Source: Nepenthes gracilis (lineage: Eukaryota; Streptophyta; Magnoliopsida; Caryophyllales; Nepenthaceae). Taken from it: a stretch of 64,000 bases of DNA. This document shows, piece after piece, positions 35,500-48,490 of this stretch. Where the stretch lies: positions 17,855,713 to 17,919,712 of the forward strand of contig BSYO01000015.1 in the NCBI GenBank assembly GCA_033239525.1. Reading direction: 5' to 3'. Each line of letters begins with the position of its first letter. Position 1 is the first letter of the stretch. A model generated the notes under the pieces. The model saw only the letters and a list, made by a program, of their open reading frames with translations, had not been told where the DNA came from and ran no database searches. The translations under genes were made by a program, and so were the position numbers.

Positions 35500-36720
35500 C
35501 CGGTGCTCTGCGGTGGAGACCACCGTCGGGATGGAGTTCCCGGGGAACCAAGCAAACAACCAACCGGGCCGGGCACCCGCCACACTGGCGCGAGTTAGAC
35601 ATACGAAGGAGATCCTCCTCGCCGTATGCGCGCGAACACCGAACCGCCGTGCAGGCTGCCCCTCTAGCGGCTCGAGCCTCCAAGAGAGAAAGGCGTCGAG
35701 GCCACTCATGAGGCGAGCCAACCCGACTCGACCACGCGGCGGCCCGGCCGCACCCGGTGGAACGGGCAGCGAGAATGAGGCGGAAAGCCGCCTCGCCGAT
35801 GACGGCGAGGGAGGGCGGCCAGAGGACGCTCCCGGCAACTCGCGTGGCAACGGGAGGCCGCCGGCCAGCGGGCTCCCAATAGGGGAGCGCGCCTCCCTCC
35901 GAAGACGCCACCCCCGACAAGCGCGGGAGACGAACCCCGGGGAGCAAGGCTCTCGCGCCGTCCCCAGCCTTGTGAAGGGGCTCTGCACGGATCCTTGATG
36001 GAGGAGAAAGTCAAGGTGTTGTGGGACACCTGCACGAGGAGAAGCCCACGCCCTCCTCGCCCGATCTCATGGTCGCCCCTTCGCCATGGACTGCGGACAC
36101 AAATGCTTCTGAGCAAGTTGGAATCACCGGTCATGGAGGATCTGGCGGAAGCAAGGATCCATGGACCATCTCTCGGCCCCACTTCCGCACCCACCTCACT
36201 CTCTGAGCAAGCAAGCGAGGCCCTGATGTGTCGAGCTTCCCCGTCACCCTTAGGGCGACGCGCTACTGGTTCCATGGCCTCCCCCGAACTCCATATGCTC
36301 GTTCAGCCAGGCTACCGGCCGCCTTCACAGGCCGGTTCGCCTCCGGCGAGGCGGGAGGAGAGGCAACCATAGCACCTAGTCGCCTCCGCGGGAGAGACGG
36401 ATGAAAGCCTCAAGCAGTTCTGGACCGTTTCATCAGAGGCGCCTTGGATCCCGCACCTCTCCAGCCAGGCAAGCTCAGCGCCTTCGTCGCCACTTTGGCG
36501 GCGGGGACTTCTTCAAGCACTGTCGCACCGGCGCCTGAGACTTCGGGAGGCGGAGACCATTGCCGGCGTATATCACGGCCGAAGAGGCCCCGAACAAAAC
36601 GCCGGCGGGCGGATCGGCCGGAGACCTCAGGCCTACAGTGGAAGAAAGAGGGGCAGCAGCAGACCCGGTAGCTTCATGGGCGCCTTGGCAGCAGCCGGGC
36701 CCCGCCGGGTAAGAAGGATT
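35500..36720 (+). pseudogene. gag remnant of the 12-kb Gypsy element
   Basis: Scattered frames keep gag-like pieces of Tat elements: EALMCRASP then a tryptophan/tyrosine-less version of the usual block near 36210-36290, and AFVATLAAGTS near 36480-36520. At least three frameshifts separate them. The region is GC-rich and has many overlapping open frames on both strands that are not genes. Confidence 0.6.
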
Positions 36721-37179
36721 ACAGGCGAGGCCTCTCGACCCGGCTGAATGATAGCGCACAAACATCGATGCGAGATCCGGGATGAAAAGATTCTTAGTGG
36801 CAAAGACACCCCGAGGTCAGTAGCGGCGGCCGGACAAAGTCTGCCCGGTACCCACTGCCCCATGCAGGGCACTCGGCGAGAGCGCCGCACCTGCGGCGGG
36901 AGATTGAAGATCTGATCCGGCGAGGACATTTGAAGAGATTCGAAAGAAGGCTCGGGGCAGAACACGCCCCCTCGGCGGAGAACCCGCCCGAGCCACCAGA
37001 GCCCGCACGGCGGCGGCGTAGTCCACATGATCTCTTCGCCAATACTGCAAGCGCCCAGTGCGGACCGCCGGGAGATAGCTTCCCGTAGCAAGCGGGCGAA
37101 GTTAGGGGTTAGAAATGATGTCATTAGCTTTAGCGGCGAAGACATGGCACATGTAACTTCCCAATGCGGCCCCCTTGTT

Positions 37180-40100
37180 GTATCGGCCCTCGTTTCTGGG
37201 TGGTGATGACTACTGGCGAAAGCGGGTCTTCATTGATAATGGAAGCTCACAAAAATTTCTTTGTATCTTACAGCGTTCAAACTGGGACTAAAACGTAGCC
37301 AAATGAAGGCGCAAGCGGACCATTATACGGCTTGGATAACGAGCACATTTCGGTCTGAGGATTATACGATTGGAAGTCACGATGGGGACTCACCCGCGCT
37401 CTATGACGGCGAGTTGGCGTTCCTCGTCGTCGACCTTCCGTCTGTCTACAATGCCATACTGGCGAGACCATTCTGACGGCCTTGAAGCCGTCACGTCCAT
37501 CCCCACTTTGGTGAAATTTCCCACCCCTTGGGGAGTGGGAGAAGTTCTCGGAGACCAAGAAATGGGGCGGACGTGCTACTTGTCCCAAATCAGTCCTATG
37601 ACATCATGCGGACCAAGTGAAGACACGGACCTCGCGGCGAGGCGTCGCTCAACGAGCCCAATCGGGAGGGAGGCGAGGCGGTCCGCTCGATCCCTCCGAT
37701 CCCGAGCGGTGCGTCGGCATGGGAAATCCCTTGACCGGAGATCGCGACGGACTAATTACCTTCCTACGGACCAACTTGATGTGTTTGCATGGGGCTCGTG
37801 ACATGCCGAGGATATCGGCCGAAGTCATAGTCCACCTGGTAGGCCTTGGCTGAGCCGAAAACCCGTCCCGTGAGCGGAGGAACCACTCCGTCGAGAAGTT
37901 GGTCGCCATCGGGAAGAAGTGAAGAGGCTCTTGCTCTTGGGGATTTATCGGAGAAGTCGATTACCGGAGTGGCTGTCCATCGTCGTCTTTGGTGAAAAGA
38001 AAGCGGCAAATGGCGGATGTGTGTCGACTTCGCAGCGTGAATAAGGCCCGCCCCAAAGATAGCTTTCCGCTCCCAAGGATTGACTAACTCGTGGACTCCA
38101 CGTCCGGCACCTGGCTGTTGAGCTTCATGGGCCCAGCGTACTCGGGATACAACCATCCGGATGGACCCGGAGGACGAGGGAGCACACCTCGTTCATGGCG
38201 AGACCAAGGGACGTATTGCTACAAAATGATGCCCTTTGGTCTCAAGAATGCGGGCGCAACGTACCGCGCGCCTCGTAAACAAGATGTTTGCGGCTCAAAT
38301 CGGGCGGAATGTGGAGGTGCGTCGATGATATGCTCGTAAAAGCAAGGTCGCAAGGCCGCCACGTCGGCGACACAGGCCGAGACCTTCGAGATCCTCCGAC
38401 GGCATGGGATGAAGCTTACCCCGCAAATGCGCGTTCGGGGTAACCACTGGAAAATTCTTAGGCTTATTGTATCCCAGCGCGGAATAGAAGCCAATCCGGA
38501 GAAGATCAAGGCAATACTCGATTTGAACCCTCCGCGCCTGATAAAAGAAGTCCAGAAGGCGCGGGCGGGTAGCCGCCCTCTCGCGGTTCTTGGCAGTCAG
38601 TGAGAAATACTTGCCTTTCTTGAGGCGCTAAGGGGCACCAAGTCACACGGGTTCAAATGGAGTGAAGAATGCGGCGAAGCATTCGGGAACTGAAGACTTA
38701 TCTTTTCGGTGCCGCTCCCTGAGCTCACCGCGAAGGAGAAGATCTCTACCTCTACACAGCAACGTCGGCTTCAGCCCCTTAGCTCCGTGTTAGTGGCGGA
38801 ACATGAAGGCAAGCGGCGGCCGGTGTACTACGTGAGCCGGGTGCGTGGACGTAGAAACCCGTTATCCGCCTTGGCCCGAAAAGATGGCGCTCGCACTCGT
38901 CATGCGGCGGGAAGGCTGCGACCCTACTTCCGGTCACATCGGATCGTCGTGCTAACAGACCGCCCCGTTGAGGGCGATTTTGCGAGAAGCGAGAGGCGTC
39001 CGGCGGAGTGAGCCGAGTGGGCTGTCGAGCTCGGGGAGTTCGACTGGAGTTCGGCCGCGGCCGGCCGTGAAAGGGCAAGCCCATGGCGGACTTCATTGTC
39101 GAGCGGCAGCGCGCGAGCAGCGAGGGACAACGCGGAGAAGAAGACGAGGCGGAGATCTCGCCGTATGGACTCTCAGCGTGGACGGATCGTCGGCCCGGGC
39201 GACGCGGAGGCCGAGTGTTGTGCTAAGGGCGCCCGAAGGCATGGAGATCACATACTCCGTTACACTGGCCTTCCGGCCACGAGCAGCGTTGCAGTATGAA
39301 GCCCTCCTTGCGGAGCTGCGGCTGGCGAGGAGTGTTCCGCGCGGTCGCTGGTCGTGCGTAGTGATTGAGCTCGTGGTCAACCAGGTGAAAGGGAACTTGA
39401 AGCGCGAACCTGACTAGTGAGGTATCCGGCGAAGAGTAAGAACCACGATCCACAGAATTGGTCGGTCGAGATCGAGCATATCACGAGATCGAGATACGAA
39501 CGCCTTGGCCCAGTGCTTGGCGGCCGGGGCCTTGCTGAGCCATGGCCTTGATCTGTGAGAGCCAGGAGAAGTTTAAAGCGCACCCAGCATCGGCCAGAGG
39601 GACAAAGAAGTAATGCAGATCGACACGGGGAGATAATTGGATGGCCGTACATACGGTTCTGTCGGAGGAACCTTACCGGGAGGCCAACTTGATGCCAAAG
39701 CGGGTCAAGCGGCGGGATGGTACGATTCGAGAACGGAAGGTCATGCAGACGGGGATACGGCTCCCCTCTGAAATGTCTTACCCAGAGGAGGCCGAGGCTA
39801 CGCGTTGGCGAAGTACACTTGGGGCATGCGGATCACACATTGGCGGAAAGAACTTGGCATTCAATGTCATGCGGCGGGGCTTCTTGGCCCACCATGAAGC
39901 GGGAGCTATGGAGTTAAATCCGCAAGTGTGAAAGTTGCAGTCCACGGCAACATGACACACCAACTGCTTTGCGAGTGCACTATCTCGATCCGTGGCGTTC
40001 GCGCAATGGGGCTCGACATACTTAGCCCACTCCCGATGGCGGTCGGATAAAGGAAATTTCTCATCGTCGGCATCGACTATTTTACAAAGTGGGTGGAAGC

Positions 40101-40640
40101 TGCCTCTCGCCAAGATCACGGAGCATAATGCGGCGGAGTTCCTCCGTCAAAGTATCGTTTGCCGCTTTGGGATCCTGAGGTTGTGGTGGACCGACAACGG
40201 GACCCGATTCCACTGGAAAGCGCTTTACAAATCTTGCCCGCGACCTCCGCATCAGGCTGGTACACACGTCCGTGGCGCACACCCTCGAGCCAAGGCGAGG
40301 TCGGAGTTACCAACCGGACGTTCTTTGCATGGGATAAAGACCCGAGGTGGAAAGCGGGGGGCTCTGGGTTGAGGAGCTACCGTCGGTGCTATGTGGTCAT
40401 ACCGGACAACTACGAGAGAATCAACAAGGAGACGCCTTTTAACCTTTGCCGGAGTTGAGGCGGTGGTCCCCGTAGAGGTGGGAATGCCAAGCCTGGGTGG
40501 GTCGAACACCGACCACCACGCGAAGCTTCGGGAGAGTCTGGACTTGCTCTCGGAGGTTCGGGGCCGTAGCGACTCGAACCGCCGCCTGGCCCGGCAGTCG
40601 CGCGGTACTACAACAAGCGGGTGAAAGCACGCCCGCTAGA
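37180..40640 (+). pseudogene. pol remnant: protease, RT, two RNase H segments and integrase
   Basis: Protease: RVFIDNGSS near 37222 and FLVVDLPSVYNAILARP near 37420-37475, the former holding a D-N-G variant of the aspartic-protease D-T/S-G motif. Reverse transcriptase: about 37900-38560, with SFMGPAYSGYN, MMPFGLKNAGATY and a CVDDML form of the YxDD box, where Tyr is replaced by Cys. First RNase H: about 38730-39090 (HRIVVLTDRP, FDW-like pieces). Second RNase H: about 39160-39420 (WTLSVDGSSA, PEGMEITYSV, YEALLAELRLA). Integrase: about 39650-40300, with FGILRLWWTDNGTRFHW around the second catalytic Asp. Frameshifts between nearly every block rule out a functional polyprotein. Confidence 0.85.
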
Positions 40641-40859
40641 AGTTGGAGATCTAGTCCTCCGGAGGCGTAGAGCGCCCAGGAAAGACCGCGAGCGAGAACA
40701 AACTCTCCCCGGGATGGGAGGGCGTTCTTCATCTCCGCAATCCTCGGAGCGGAGCGTACAAGCTCTGGCGCCCGAGCGGCAAACTTGTCCCACGGACATG
40801 GAATGCCGCCAACTTAAGGAAATATTATCAATGATGCAATGGCGATCCGGGTAAGTCGC

Positions 40860-42200
40860 GCGCGTACATCATGATGAATGCTTGAGCATGTTTTACATCT
40901 TTTGCTTAACATTATCACTCTTATTGTCATATTGCATATTCATTCGTGTGAATTGATGGCATGCATTGCATAATCAATTCAAGCGACCTAAGCCTGCCCG
41001 AGTCGGGAGGACAAGCGTCCGTCAAGTAAAACCGATCCCCAGCTCGGTGCGGGGCGGTCGAGACCCGTCACGGGACTCCGTCCTCACGCTAGATGGCACG
41101 GGACGGCTCACACTCACCATGGCCCGCGCCCAGGCCCAGCCACCGAGACTCGGCCCGTGCTAGTCGGCCGGGCGTCCGTGGTGAGACACCGGATCCGGCG
41201 ATCCATTCCAAGGCTACGCGCCTACGACCCGTGCGGTCGAGACCCGTAGGCACAGGGGCTCTTGGAGTCCCCACTACGGCGACAAAACCTTAGGGGCGTG
41301 CGGCGACCTTCTTGCTGAAGAGAGCACCAGCAGTCTACAATGGTCGTGGGCTAGGACCTCGACTTGGTGTTCATAACGCTTTGGCGGGAGCGACACACCT
41401 CCCATGATTATGCCGCGGCCAAGGCCTAGACCCGGGAGTCAGGTTAACGCGGCTGGCGGCTGCGCTAGCCCTCGTAGAGCTCCGAGGGCTTAGCGGCGAC
41501 ATCCGCTACCGGATCGAGCTCCCCAAGCGTGTGGTCATGGACGACATCCTCTTACGAAGGGCCAGGCACCACGCGAAGGCGCTGTATAGGGCCTTAATCA
41601 GCGGCTCCAAAGGGCCTGATACTCAAGCGAGAAGCATGATCCAACAAGTAAAGCAAAGCAAAAAGGCGGCAATATTTGTATGATAAAGGGAAGCATGGGC
41701 CAGCGAAAGCAAAAGCTTCTCATTTATACAGACATTATACAAGCGACAAGCATGATACTGGCAGACGAAGCCGAACTCGAAACTCAGCGACGAAGCTAAT
41801 CGCCCGGGACTCGATGGGCCCTTCCTCGGGGAAACGTCTTGGGGCGCGGCCTTCTCCTACCCGGCGTTTCTGGATGAAGGCGCCCGGCCAGGGCGTGAGG
41901 GCCGCCGGGGAGGCGATCTGCGGCCTGCGGATCCGTCCCAAAGCGAGTATCCATCGCCGACCGCCACTCGAAGGAAGAGTTGCCCAGCCGCGTCTCGACT
42001 AGCCCGGTGATCCTGTCCTCATTTGAGAAAGAAGGCCCTCAGTGTGCCACTCTCGCCCCGCAGTTGCCCGGCCTCCTCGGTGAGGGATGCGTCCCAGAGC
42101 AGCTGCCATGGGCGAGATGGTGCCCGTCAGCGATGATCCGCTCAAGGCTGCCGCGGAAAGAGTCAACCCAGCACCTCGGGGGGCAGTATCGTCGGGAGCA
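40860..42200. other. 3' non-coding section of the 12-kb Gypsy element
   Basis: Beyond integrase the element continues with GC-rich sequence lacking conserved coding motifs, after a short AT-rich spacer at about 40860-40980. Long 3' untranslated sections are usual in Tat elements. The many open frames on both strands have no family resemblance. Confidence 0.5.
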
Positions 42201-43600
42201 CGCGAAAGGAAAGTTAGAGGCATGACCAAAATGGGCAGCCAAAGGGAAGAAGTCGAGAAGGAGACAACAGTACCAAAAGATGTTCAGCGCGCATGAAGCG
42301 TGTGGCGCCACAGGAGAGCCTCTCTGCGGGGCTCGACTTCCTCAACAACATGGGAGGGCTGGGCTGGAAGAGGCGGCCGCGAAGAGGCGCTTCGCGGGCT
42401 CTGCCGCGAGGGCGTCCGGCCGCCCCTTCGCTAGTCCCGAACCACATCGGCCCGCGAGAGCGTCGCCCGACCGGCCGGCATGCGGCCGTGCGAGGCTCAT
42501 CCAAAGGGAGCCACTCCACAGGGCTCCGTCTCCCGGCTGCGTGAGGAGGGGCTGATTTGGAAGGGCTGCGGCCGGGGGCGCTCGGGGGCTCCCGCCCAGC
42601 GCGACCCGGCTTCCCCCCGTCGGCTGTTCGGAGGCTGTGGCCGAGGCCGTCCCGACCTCTCGAGAATACCACCGAGGATCGGGGAGGCCGTGACGCGAGG
42701 CGGGCTCGACAGAATAGTTTGCAGCGATGTCGGCCCCACGGCCTCGGCCGCTCGGCCAGGCTGAAAGCCGATGGCCTCTCGGGGCTATCGGAACAACAAC
42801 GTCCCCAGCGCCTCGGCGTCTGACGGCGGGGGAGGTCCCGGTAGGTAGAGACTCGACCTCGCCGAGGCTTCGTGGCGGATGGCTCGCGATCGAAGTCGGT
42901 TGAAGGTACGGCGATTTCCCTTTGGCGGCGCGCCACGGCGAGATCTCGTCGGGCCGAACTTCCCGCGAGTGAAAGCCCGGCGACTCGCCTTCTCGGCCTC
43001 CTTCGGAGGCGCCACACTTCCCTCAACCTTTTGAGGCTGCCGCGTCCTCATCCATGCTTGCTCGAAGGCGCGGCGAGAGAAACAACTCTCCTCCGCGGCA
43101 TCGCGGGCTGCGGATGAGTCTCCCGTATCTCGGGACCTCCAGGTGGCCCGGCCCCCGCCCGACCCGGTGAGGAGGTCCCCCATCGCTTGATCTCGAAACG
43201 TGATAGGGGTAAGGTAGTGGCCCCGTTTTTAAAGTTCTCCTCCTCGGGCCCGAGAAGGCGGAGATCGGCCGAGGATTCGGCGATGCCTCATCGGTAGGCT
43301 TGTTCGGAAGAACTCGAGATCGGGCCCCACCCTCTCGGAAGCTCGTACTCGAAGGCGTGCGGAGGAAGAAGAAGCGCTCCTTCCCGGCCCTTACGGAGTC
43401 GGGTTTTGTGCATGAAGTTGAATCCTGCCACAGGGGTGAGCGATATCCAATCCTCCGACTCCGAGGCCGAAAAATTACAGCCGCCTTGGCGTCAAAGTCG
43501 CCTTTGGTGCATGATGGCGAAGACACCACGAGACACCCAGGTAGCGTAAGGCGTTAGGGTGGCTTGCCATAGGAACTCCCTCAGTGCATCGACTACGCAT
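42200..43600 (-). pseudogene. Antisense additional ORF remnant of the 12-kb Gypsy element
   Basis: On the strand opposite to gag-pol, overlapping broken frames (43023-43529, 42785-43183, 42214-43026) keep a GKERFFFLRTP segment near 43370 preceded by TKPDSV. This resembles the W-K-x-R-F-F-F-V stretch found in antisense frames of plant Tat elements. A basic, Arg/Pro-rich section follows. No complete frame remains. The likely counterpart in the intronic element is at 17730-18230. The assignment is by motif recall and moderately uncertain. Confidence 0.45.
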
Positions 43601-44144
43601 GCGGCAAAGCGGTGCAATGAAATCTGAAGTCCTCCCTTGAGATGGTACTCATGGCTATTTATAAAACCCTCACGGAGGCGTCGGCTCTATCTTGAGGACC
43701 GGGAGCAAGGAAATCGGCTCGCCGGGAATCGCATAGTCTACCCTAAGGGGAGGCTATATCGCCTCGGTCAAAATCGATCTAGTGTTGCGAACAAGTGGCG
43801 TGCGGCTCTGCGGACACGGGAAGAAGAAGAGCCTTGTTTTATTTGCCATTTGTTTTTAAGAACTTCAAGAATGAAGGTAGAAGAAGTCGGCGGAAGGAAA
43901 GAAATGATCGGCGTCCGGTTTAAATAGACAACGCCAAACAAAGGGCGGGAAGGCCGAATTGCCGCCCCCAACGGAGGTTGAGGCACGTGGCGGCATCGGC
44001 ACACCGCGAGAACTCCAATCGAGTGCCATGATGGCTAGGCGGCAGGCTAGCGACCCAGCGTCCCTCGGGGGATCGGCTAGCACCGCGTTGGCGCCGCCGT
44101 ATTAAATGCGGGCTCACGATAGTGAGCCCCCGATTGGCGTGCGC

Positions 44145-44177
<33 letters not shown>

Positions 44178-45504
44178 CGGAAAAAGGCGAGCAGGAAAAT
44201 CCGGAAGGAGAAACAATACGAAGGCGAGTTCTCATTACGACAAAATATTTACATTACAACGCTAACAGGAAAAAGAAGGTGCTCATGACATCAGCGATTA
44301 TTGGAACCCGAGAGACGAGCGTGAGAATTTTGGGCGCGATAATCCACTGGCCCGACCGCGGAGTCGGATACGCAAGTTGCGAGGATCTAGGACACTGCGC
44401 GGAAGTTTGGATCCTCCGGCAAGGCCGCCCTACGGTATGCCGGCGGCGTCCGTAGGAGCCGTCCGAGATCGGATTGAGTCCTTCGTTATGAAGCCTCGAC
44501 CCAACTCAGCTGACTCGGCGACCTCGGCTTCATTGCGCTTCTTAAATGCTCGAGCTCACTTCAAGGGCCAAAATGCGGGCTGCGCCCCACATTAGCGTCC
44601 GCTAGGCGGCGGCCCGAGCCTCGAGACTCGGCCCGGGCGCCCTCCGAGTGTGCGGCCACGGGCCCCGGCCGCTCCACCTCGCCATGGCGACCACTCTTGG
44701 CGGGACCATTGCGGGAGCCGTGGAGGTGTCCCTCGACTCCGAGAAGGGCCGGCAAGTGGCCTCGAGAGAGGCGCTTCCAAGGCGCCCGATCACGAAAGAG
44801 CGGGGCCGTGAGGCCGGATTCGGACTCGTAAGAAGAATATTCGAGTCGGCTGGAAAAGTCCGCCATTCGATTTCACGGCCCAGGAGATCGGCGCGAGAAG
44901 GTCAAGACAACCGGAGGACGAGCAAGTACGAGAAGAGCCAAAAGTCGGAGGAAAGCGTTTAAATAAGCAAGTTTTCTCGAAGAGGCGGCAAATCCGAAAA
45001 AATAGAAACGCATTTAGCGAGGGCAAATGAAGGCTTGCCGCGTGGAAAGTTCTGAAAACTTCGACGCTCCCAGATGAAATGAAGTCTCAATGGTGGCGAG
45101 GCATTAAATCGCCCGGCCGTCTCAAGAGACATGACGGTTGTGAGAGAATGACACGTGGACCCTCGGGAAATATGCAGGGAAATGGAAAACGCATTCACAA
45201 AGGCAAGACAAAAGTTGAAGACAAGATGGACTACTTGTTATTAACAAATGCTTCCTTACAAAGTACAAGATCTCTGACCATGGAGCTACGGAAAAAAATA
45301 AAAGAAAGGCTGCAGGCAAGCACAGTATGGCGCGAATCTCGCGGAGGGCGAGGTGATGGCGCATGCAGCCAGAAAAGCCTGCCACAGCACAGGAAAGCCT
45401 TGGCGGGAAGACGACAAAAGTGGCGCGGCACGAGGAAAGGCGGAGGCCGTGGAAGTGGGCAAATGGACATGCGGCCCAGCCCGTGGGCCCGGGCATGGGG
45501 CTAG
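43601..45504. other. Distal non-coding section of the 12-kb Gypsy element
   Basis: GC-rich sequence between the antisense frame and the 3' LTR, interrupted by a 26-27 bp poly-A run at about 44144-44170. The final bases before the LTR (GGCATGGGGCTAG, 45492-45504) sit where a polypurine tract is expected, but the tract is poor. Confidence 0.45.
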
Positions 45505-46463
45505 TGTTGGGTCCCACGTTAGGCCCATGAGGCAGTCGGGCAGTAAAGCAAGCGGCCCATGAGAAAATGAGGAGCTCTCGAGAAGCGTCGGCCATTGATC
45601 CAACGGGAATAGGCGCGAAGTCACATTGAACACCAGAAACACTGCAGCGCATTAAATGCGTCGCGGGAACAGGCGTGAAAGGCGGAAAGGCTGATAGAGG
45701 CATGGTGGCGCCACGCCAACGCCATGTTCTTGTCTGCGAGGCGGCCCGACCACTCTCTCTCAAGGAAAATCGGCGTGATCAGCAGCGCGGCGGCGTGCAC
45801 AGCGCACGCTTCTCAGGGCTGGCCGGCGTGGCCGGCGGTCAGCAGCTGCGACCAGCGGCCTTGACCCGACCCAGCAGGCGTCTTGGCGCCCAGAGTCCCA
45901 AGCGGGAGGAGGCATATATAAACACCCTCACCCTCCGGAGAAAAGGGGGATTTACGGCTCTAAATTCGGATTCCCGACTCGAGCGATTTACAGTTTGCGA
46001 TCTTGCGACTAAGGGTAACCTTGGATCCCAAGCTCTAATCCGGCTTCCATAAGGCTCCAATCCTCTGGCGGATTGGACCAAATCGCTCTCCTTCTTCTCA
46101 TCCCGTCAGCCGGGAAAGTTAGCCACTCATCGCGATGTGCGCAAGGAAGCCGAGGCCTTCCATCACTGCTCCTTTGCATTTCTACTCATCACCACATAAG
46201 CTCTTCTTACGCATCCAAGCATTTTTACGCGCACCACCTTAGCGTGCGCATTTCCGTCAAGTCATGGGAATTTGCGACTTGAGCGTCGGAGTGGCCTTGG
46301 TGGGAGAAATCCTACCAGACCCTTCACCTCTTGTTTGTTGTTTGTGTTGTGCAGGTCCAGGTTCTGAGTGACGGAGACCGGATCCTTCTTCCAGAGCCCC
46401 CGCGCGCTTAAGAATCCGAAGGCTCCCTAATCCGTACGACAACCTTGGGCCCGGGACACAACA
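45505..46463 (+). repeat. 3' LTR of the 12-kb Gypsy element
   Basis: The 959-bp repeat has TGTTGGGTCCC at the start and GACACAACA at the end, a TATATAAA box at 45915-45922, and GTTCC target duplication just outside. It differs from the 5' LTR mainly by many short indels rather than point changes, for example around 34490-34530 against 45530-45570. Confidence 0.9.
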
Positions 46464-46468
46464 GTTCC

Positions 46469-48027
46469 AAATTATAATATTAGATAAATTTGATTTCAAA
46501 TTTTATAAAATATTATATAAAATATTATTGATGAGCATAGTTACTAATGACCCAAGAGTGAGGCCTGTTAATGGATTTAGCCCATAATAAAATAGAAATC
46601 CAATCGATCTATATAATTCAAAGTCGGTATGCGAGCCCGTCGGTCCTATTCAGGCAATTTACTTTTTGAATAAAGATGAAAATAACTCCAACTGACCGAA
46701 ACAGACAGATCCATCTCTTATCTTGTTCAACGAATTCAATTACCAATTAGAAACAGACAGCTCTATCTCCTTATATATCTGAACGATTTCTTAAACAATT
46801 GGTAAGAAAAGTCTATCTCTCCTGGTTCCTTATAAACCCCTCCTTCCCAATAAGAGAGAGAGACGACGTTCAACCAAAGAAAAGCTAACGAAAATAATTT
46901 TAAAACATTTTAAGCGTATACTCTCTCTTAATCATTAAGACGCTTTATAATAAGTGTACATCACAAAACTATTTTTATAAATATTTTTATTTTATATCAT
47001 CTCTTTTCTTTTCTCAAATAAATATTACTAATTTGAGTTTCGAAAGATATGTCGGGGGCAAGTCTCATCAATCCTTTTATTATATATCTACTGTATTGCA
47101 CAGGATCTAGATTAAGAGTATACGGAGACTAGATTTGTGTCAAATCTATCAGATAATTTTTAACTCTCTAATCCGTATAATAATTTAAATTAAATAATGT
47201 ATCAATTATAAAAATAACGTAAATATGTTATTTATTTTATTTTATTCTATTTTTGATATAATCATTTATGCATTGCCTACACTATTGATTTATTATAATG
47301 ATTATCTATCCATTTCCAAGCCATCAAGCTATAGTGAATCACAACAAGTCAATTATGACGGATTCCTAAAATCTTCATTGAAGACCAAAATGAGTGTACC
47401 CCAATAATAGACTTTCGCCACTGAAATTATGAGAAGTCAATCATGCTGGCAATATGATATTATAAAAATAGCTATATATCTAAAATATTGTGTAACTATA
47501 TAATACTATAAATTATAAAAATATTTACTAAATTTAATTAATTATTAAATTTAATTTCTAATAGTTACTTGCCTTTTAAAATTAGTTGATACCATAAAAT
47601 TTTATTCTTTATTTTTTATAATAAAAGACCGTGATTTAAAAAATTACTCCTCCGATAGATGAGTTGATTTAACATCTCTTAATCACAATTGATTGATATT
47701 AATTGAATGATTATATTATTTACTATTAAAAATATTATTTAGTTTTTATTCCTAATTAAAAAAATATTAATCTCATCCGTTTAATATTAATTGGATTAAT
47801 TTTATTCAATATCCGTTCAATATATATTAATTTTATTTTAAAAAATAAAATATATAAATCGTTAAATTTACATTTAGTCAATACATATTTGAGGCGAAGC
47901 GAGTGAGGCACGGACTTGATCCTAAATCTTTCATCTTGGCCATTGGAGAAAAAAAATTTAAATATTAGATAATATGATCTAAACAATTATTTTTATTAAT
48001 TTTTTAAAATATTAGATTTGATAAGGT
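46469..48027. other. AT-rich spacer with an LTR-like fragment and one inverted-repeat arm
   Basis: About 46535-47190 looks like an LTR or similar promoter-bearing repeat: GCCCATAATAAAATAG, TCCTTATATATCTGAACG, CCTTATAAACCCCTCC and an agagagag tract near 46855. At its right end (about 47104-47180) is one arm, in reverse orientation, of the inverted-repeat family described at 48028-48490. The remainder to 48027 is AT-rich with nothing recognisable. Confidence 0.35.
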
Positions 48028-48490
48028 CGAGGATCCAGATTGTAGTATGAATTAGGGAGTCAAAATTTACCCATCGGACTAAGAGCTCAGTTTCGAACAG
48101 ACGGTTACCTTTGGACATCATACCAGGAGGCTGAATTTCAGGCCTCCTAACATAGGGACTAATGATGGGTATTGCCACGAACAATCTAAAAGAAAGATTT
48201 TACCTACGGATTCGATCCATAAAGTATAAAGGCCCACATGACCCACACGGCCCAATTCAATGGATACGTTTGACAATCTTATATGAGTGGTTTGTTCCTA
48301 GAATAAAGACAGAACCAACGCCAATGACCGAGACAATTTTCCTTTCTTATTTTGAAGTAACACCAAGTCCTTTTGACCGTATTTTATATTGCAAATGATT
48401 CATATTAAGAATATATGGAGATCGGACTTATTTTAAGTCTGACAGATAAATTTTATCTTTCTAATTCGTACTACAATCCAGATCCTCAAA
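48028..48490. mobile_element. Short inverted-repeat (MITE-like) element
   Basis: Arms at 48028-48080 and 48437-48490 are imperfect reverse complements. The left arm reads GAGGATCCAGATTGTAGTAT then GAATTAGGGAGTCAAAATTT; the complement of the right arm reads GAGGATCTGGATTGTAGTAC then GAATTAGAAAGATAAAATTT. Weaker similarity extends outward into AT-rich flanks, so the true ends may be further out. The middle (about 350 bp) has no coding match. Related single arms occur near 47104-47180 and 50545-50605. Confidence 0.65.

Larger units (their letters stand above)
34456..46463 (+). mobile_element. Structurally complete Tat-lineage Ty3/Gypsy retrotransposon, 12.0 kb
   Basis: It starts TGTTGGGTCCCACG and ends GACACAACA, with perfect 5-bp target duplications GTTCC at 34451-34455 and 46464-46468. 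LTRs are 34456-35410 and 45505-46463. A primer-site-like GCGCCGGGCTCACGTGGGAAA follows the 5' LTR. Gag, protease, reverse transcriptase, two RNase H and integrase remnants follow in that order on the plus strand. A long 3' untranslated section then carries an antisense frame. The two RNase H segments and the antisense frame indicate the Tat lineage. The body is strikingly GC-rich against its AT-rich surroundings. All coding parts are broken by frequent small indels, so it is non-autonomous now. Confidence 0.9.

Noticed and set aside
34525..46000. Many open frames of 100-270 residues, especially on the minus strand at 35371-36275 and 42214-43026
   Set aside because: GC-rich sequence has few stop codons. 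Apart from the antisense-ORF segment around 43370 they show no family motifs and overlap plus-strand gag-pol remnants.
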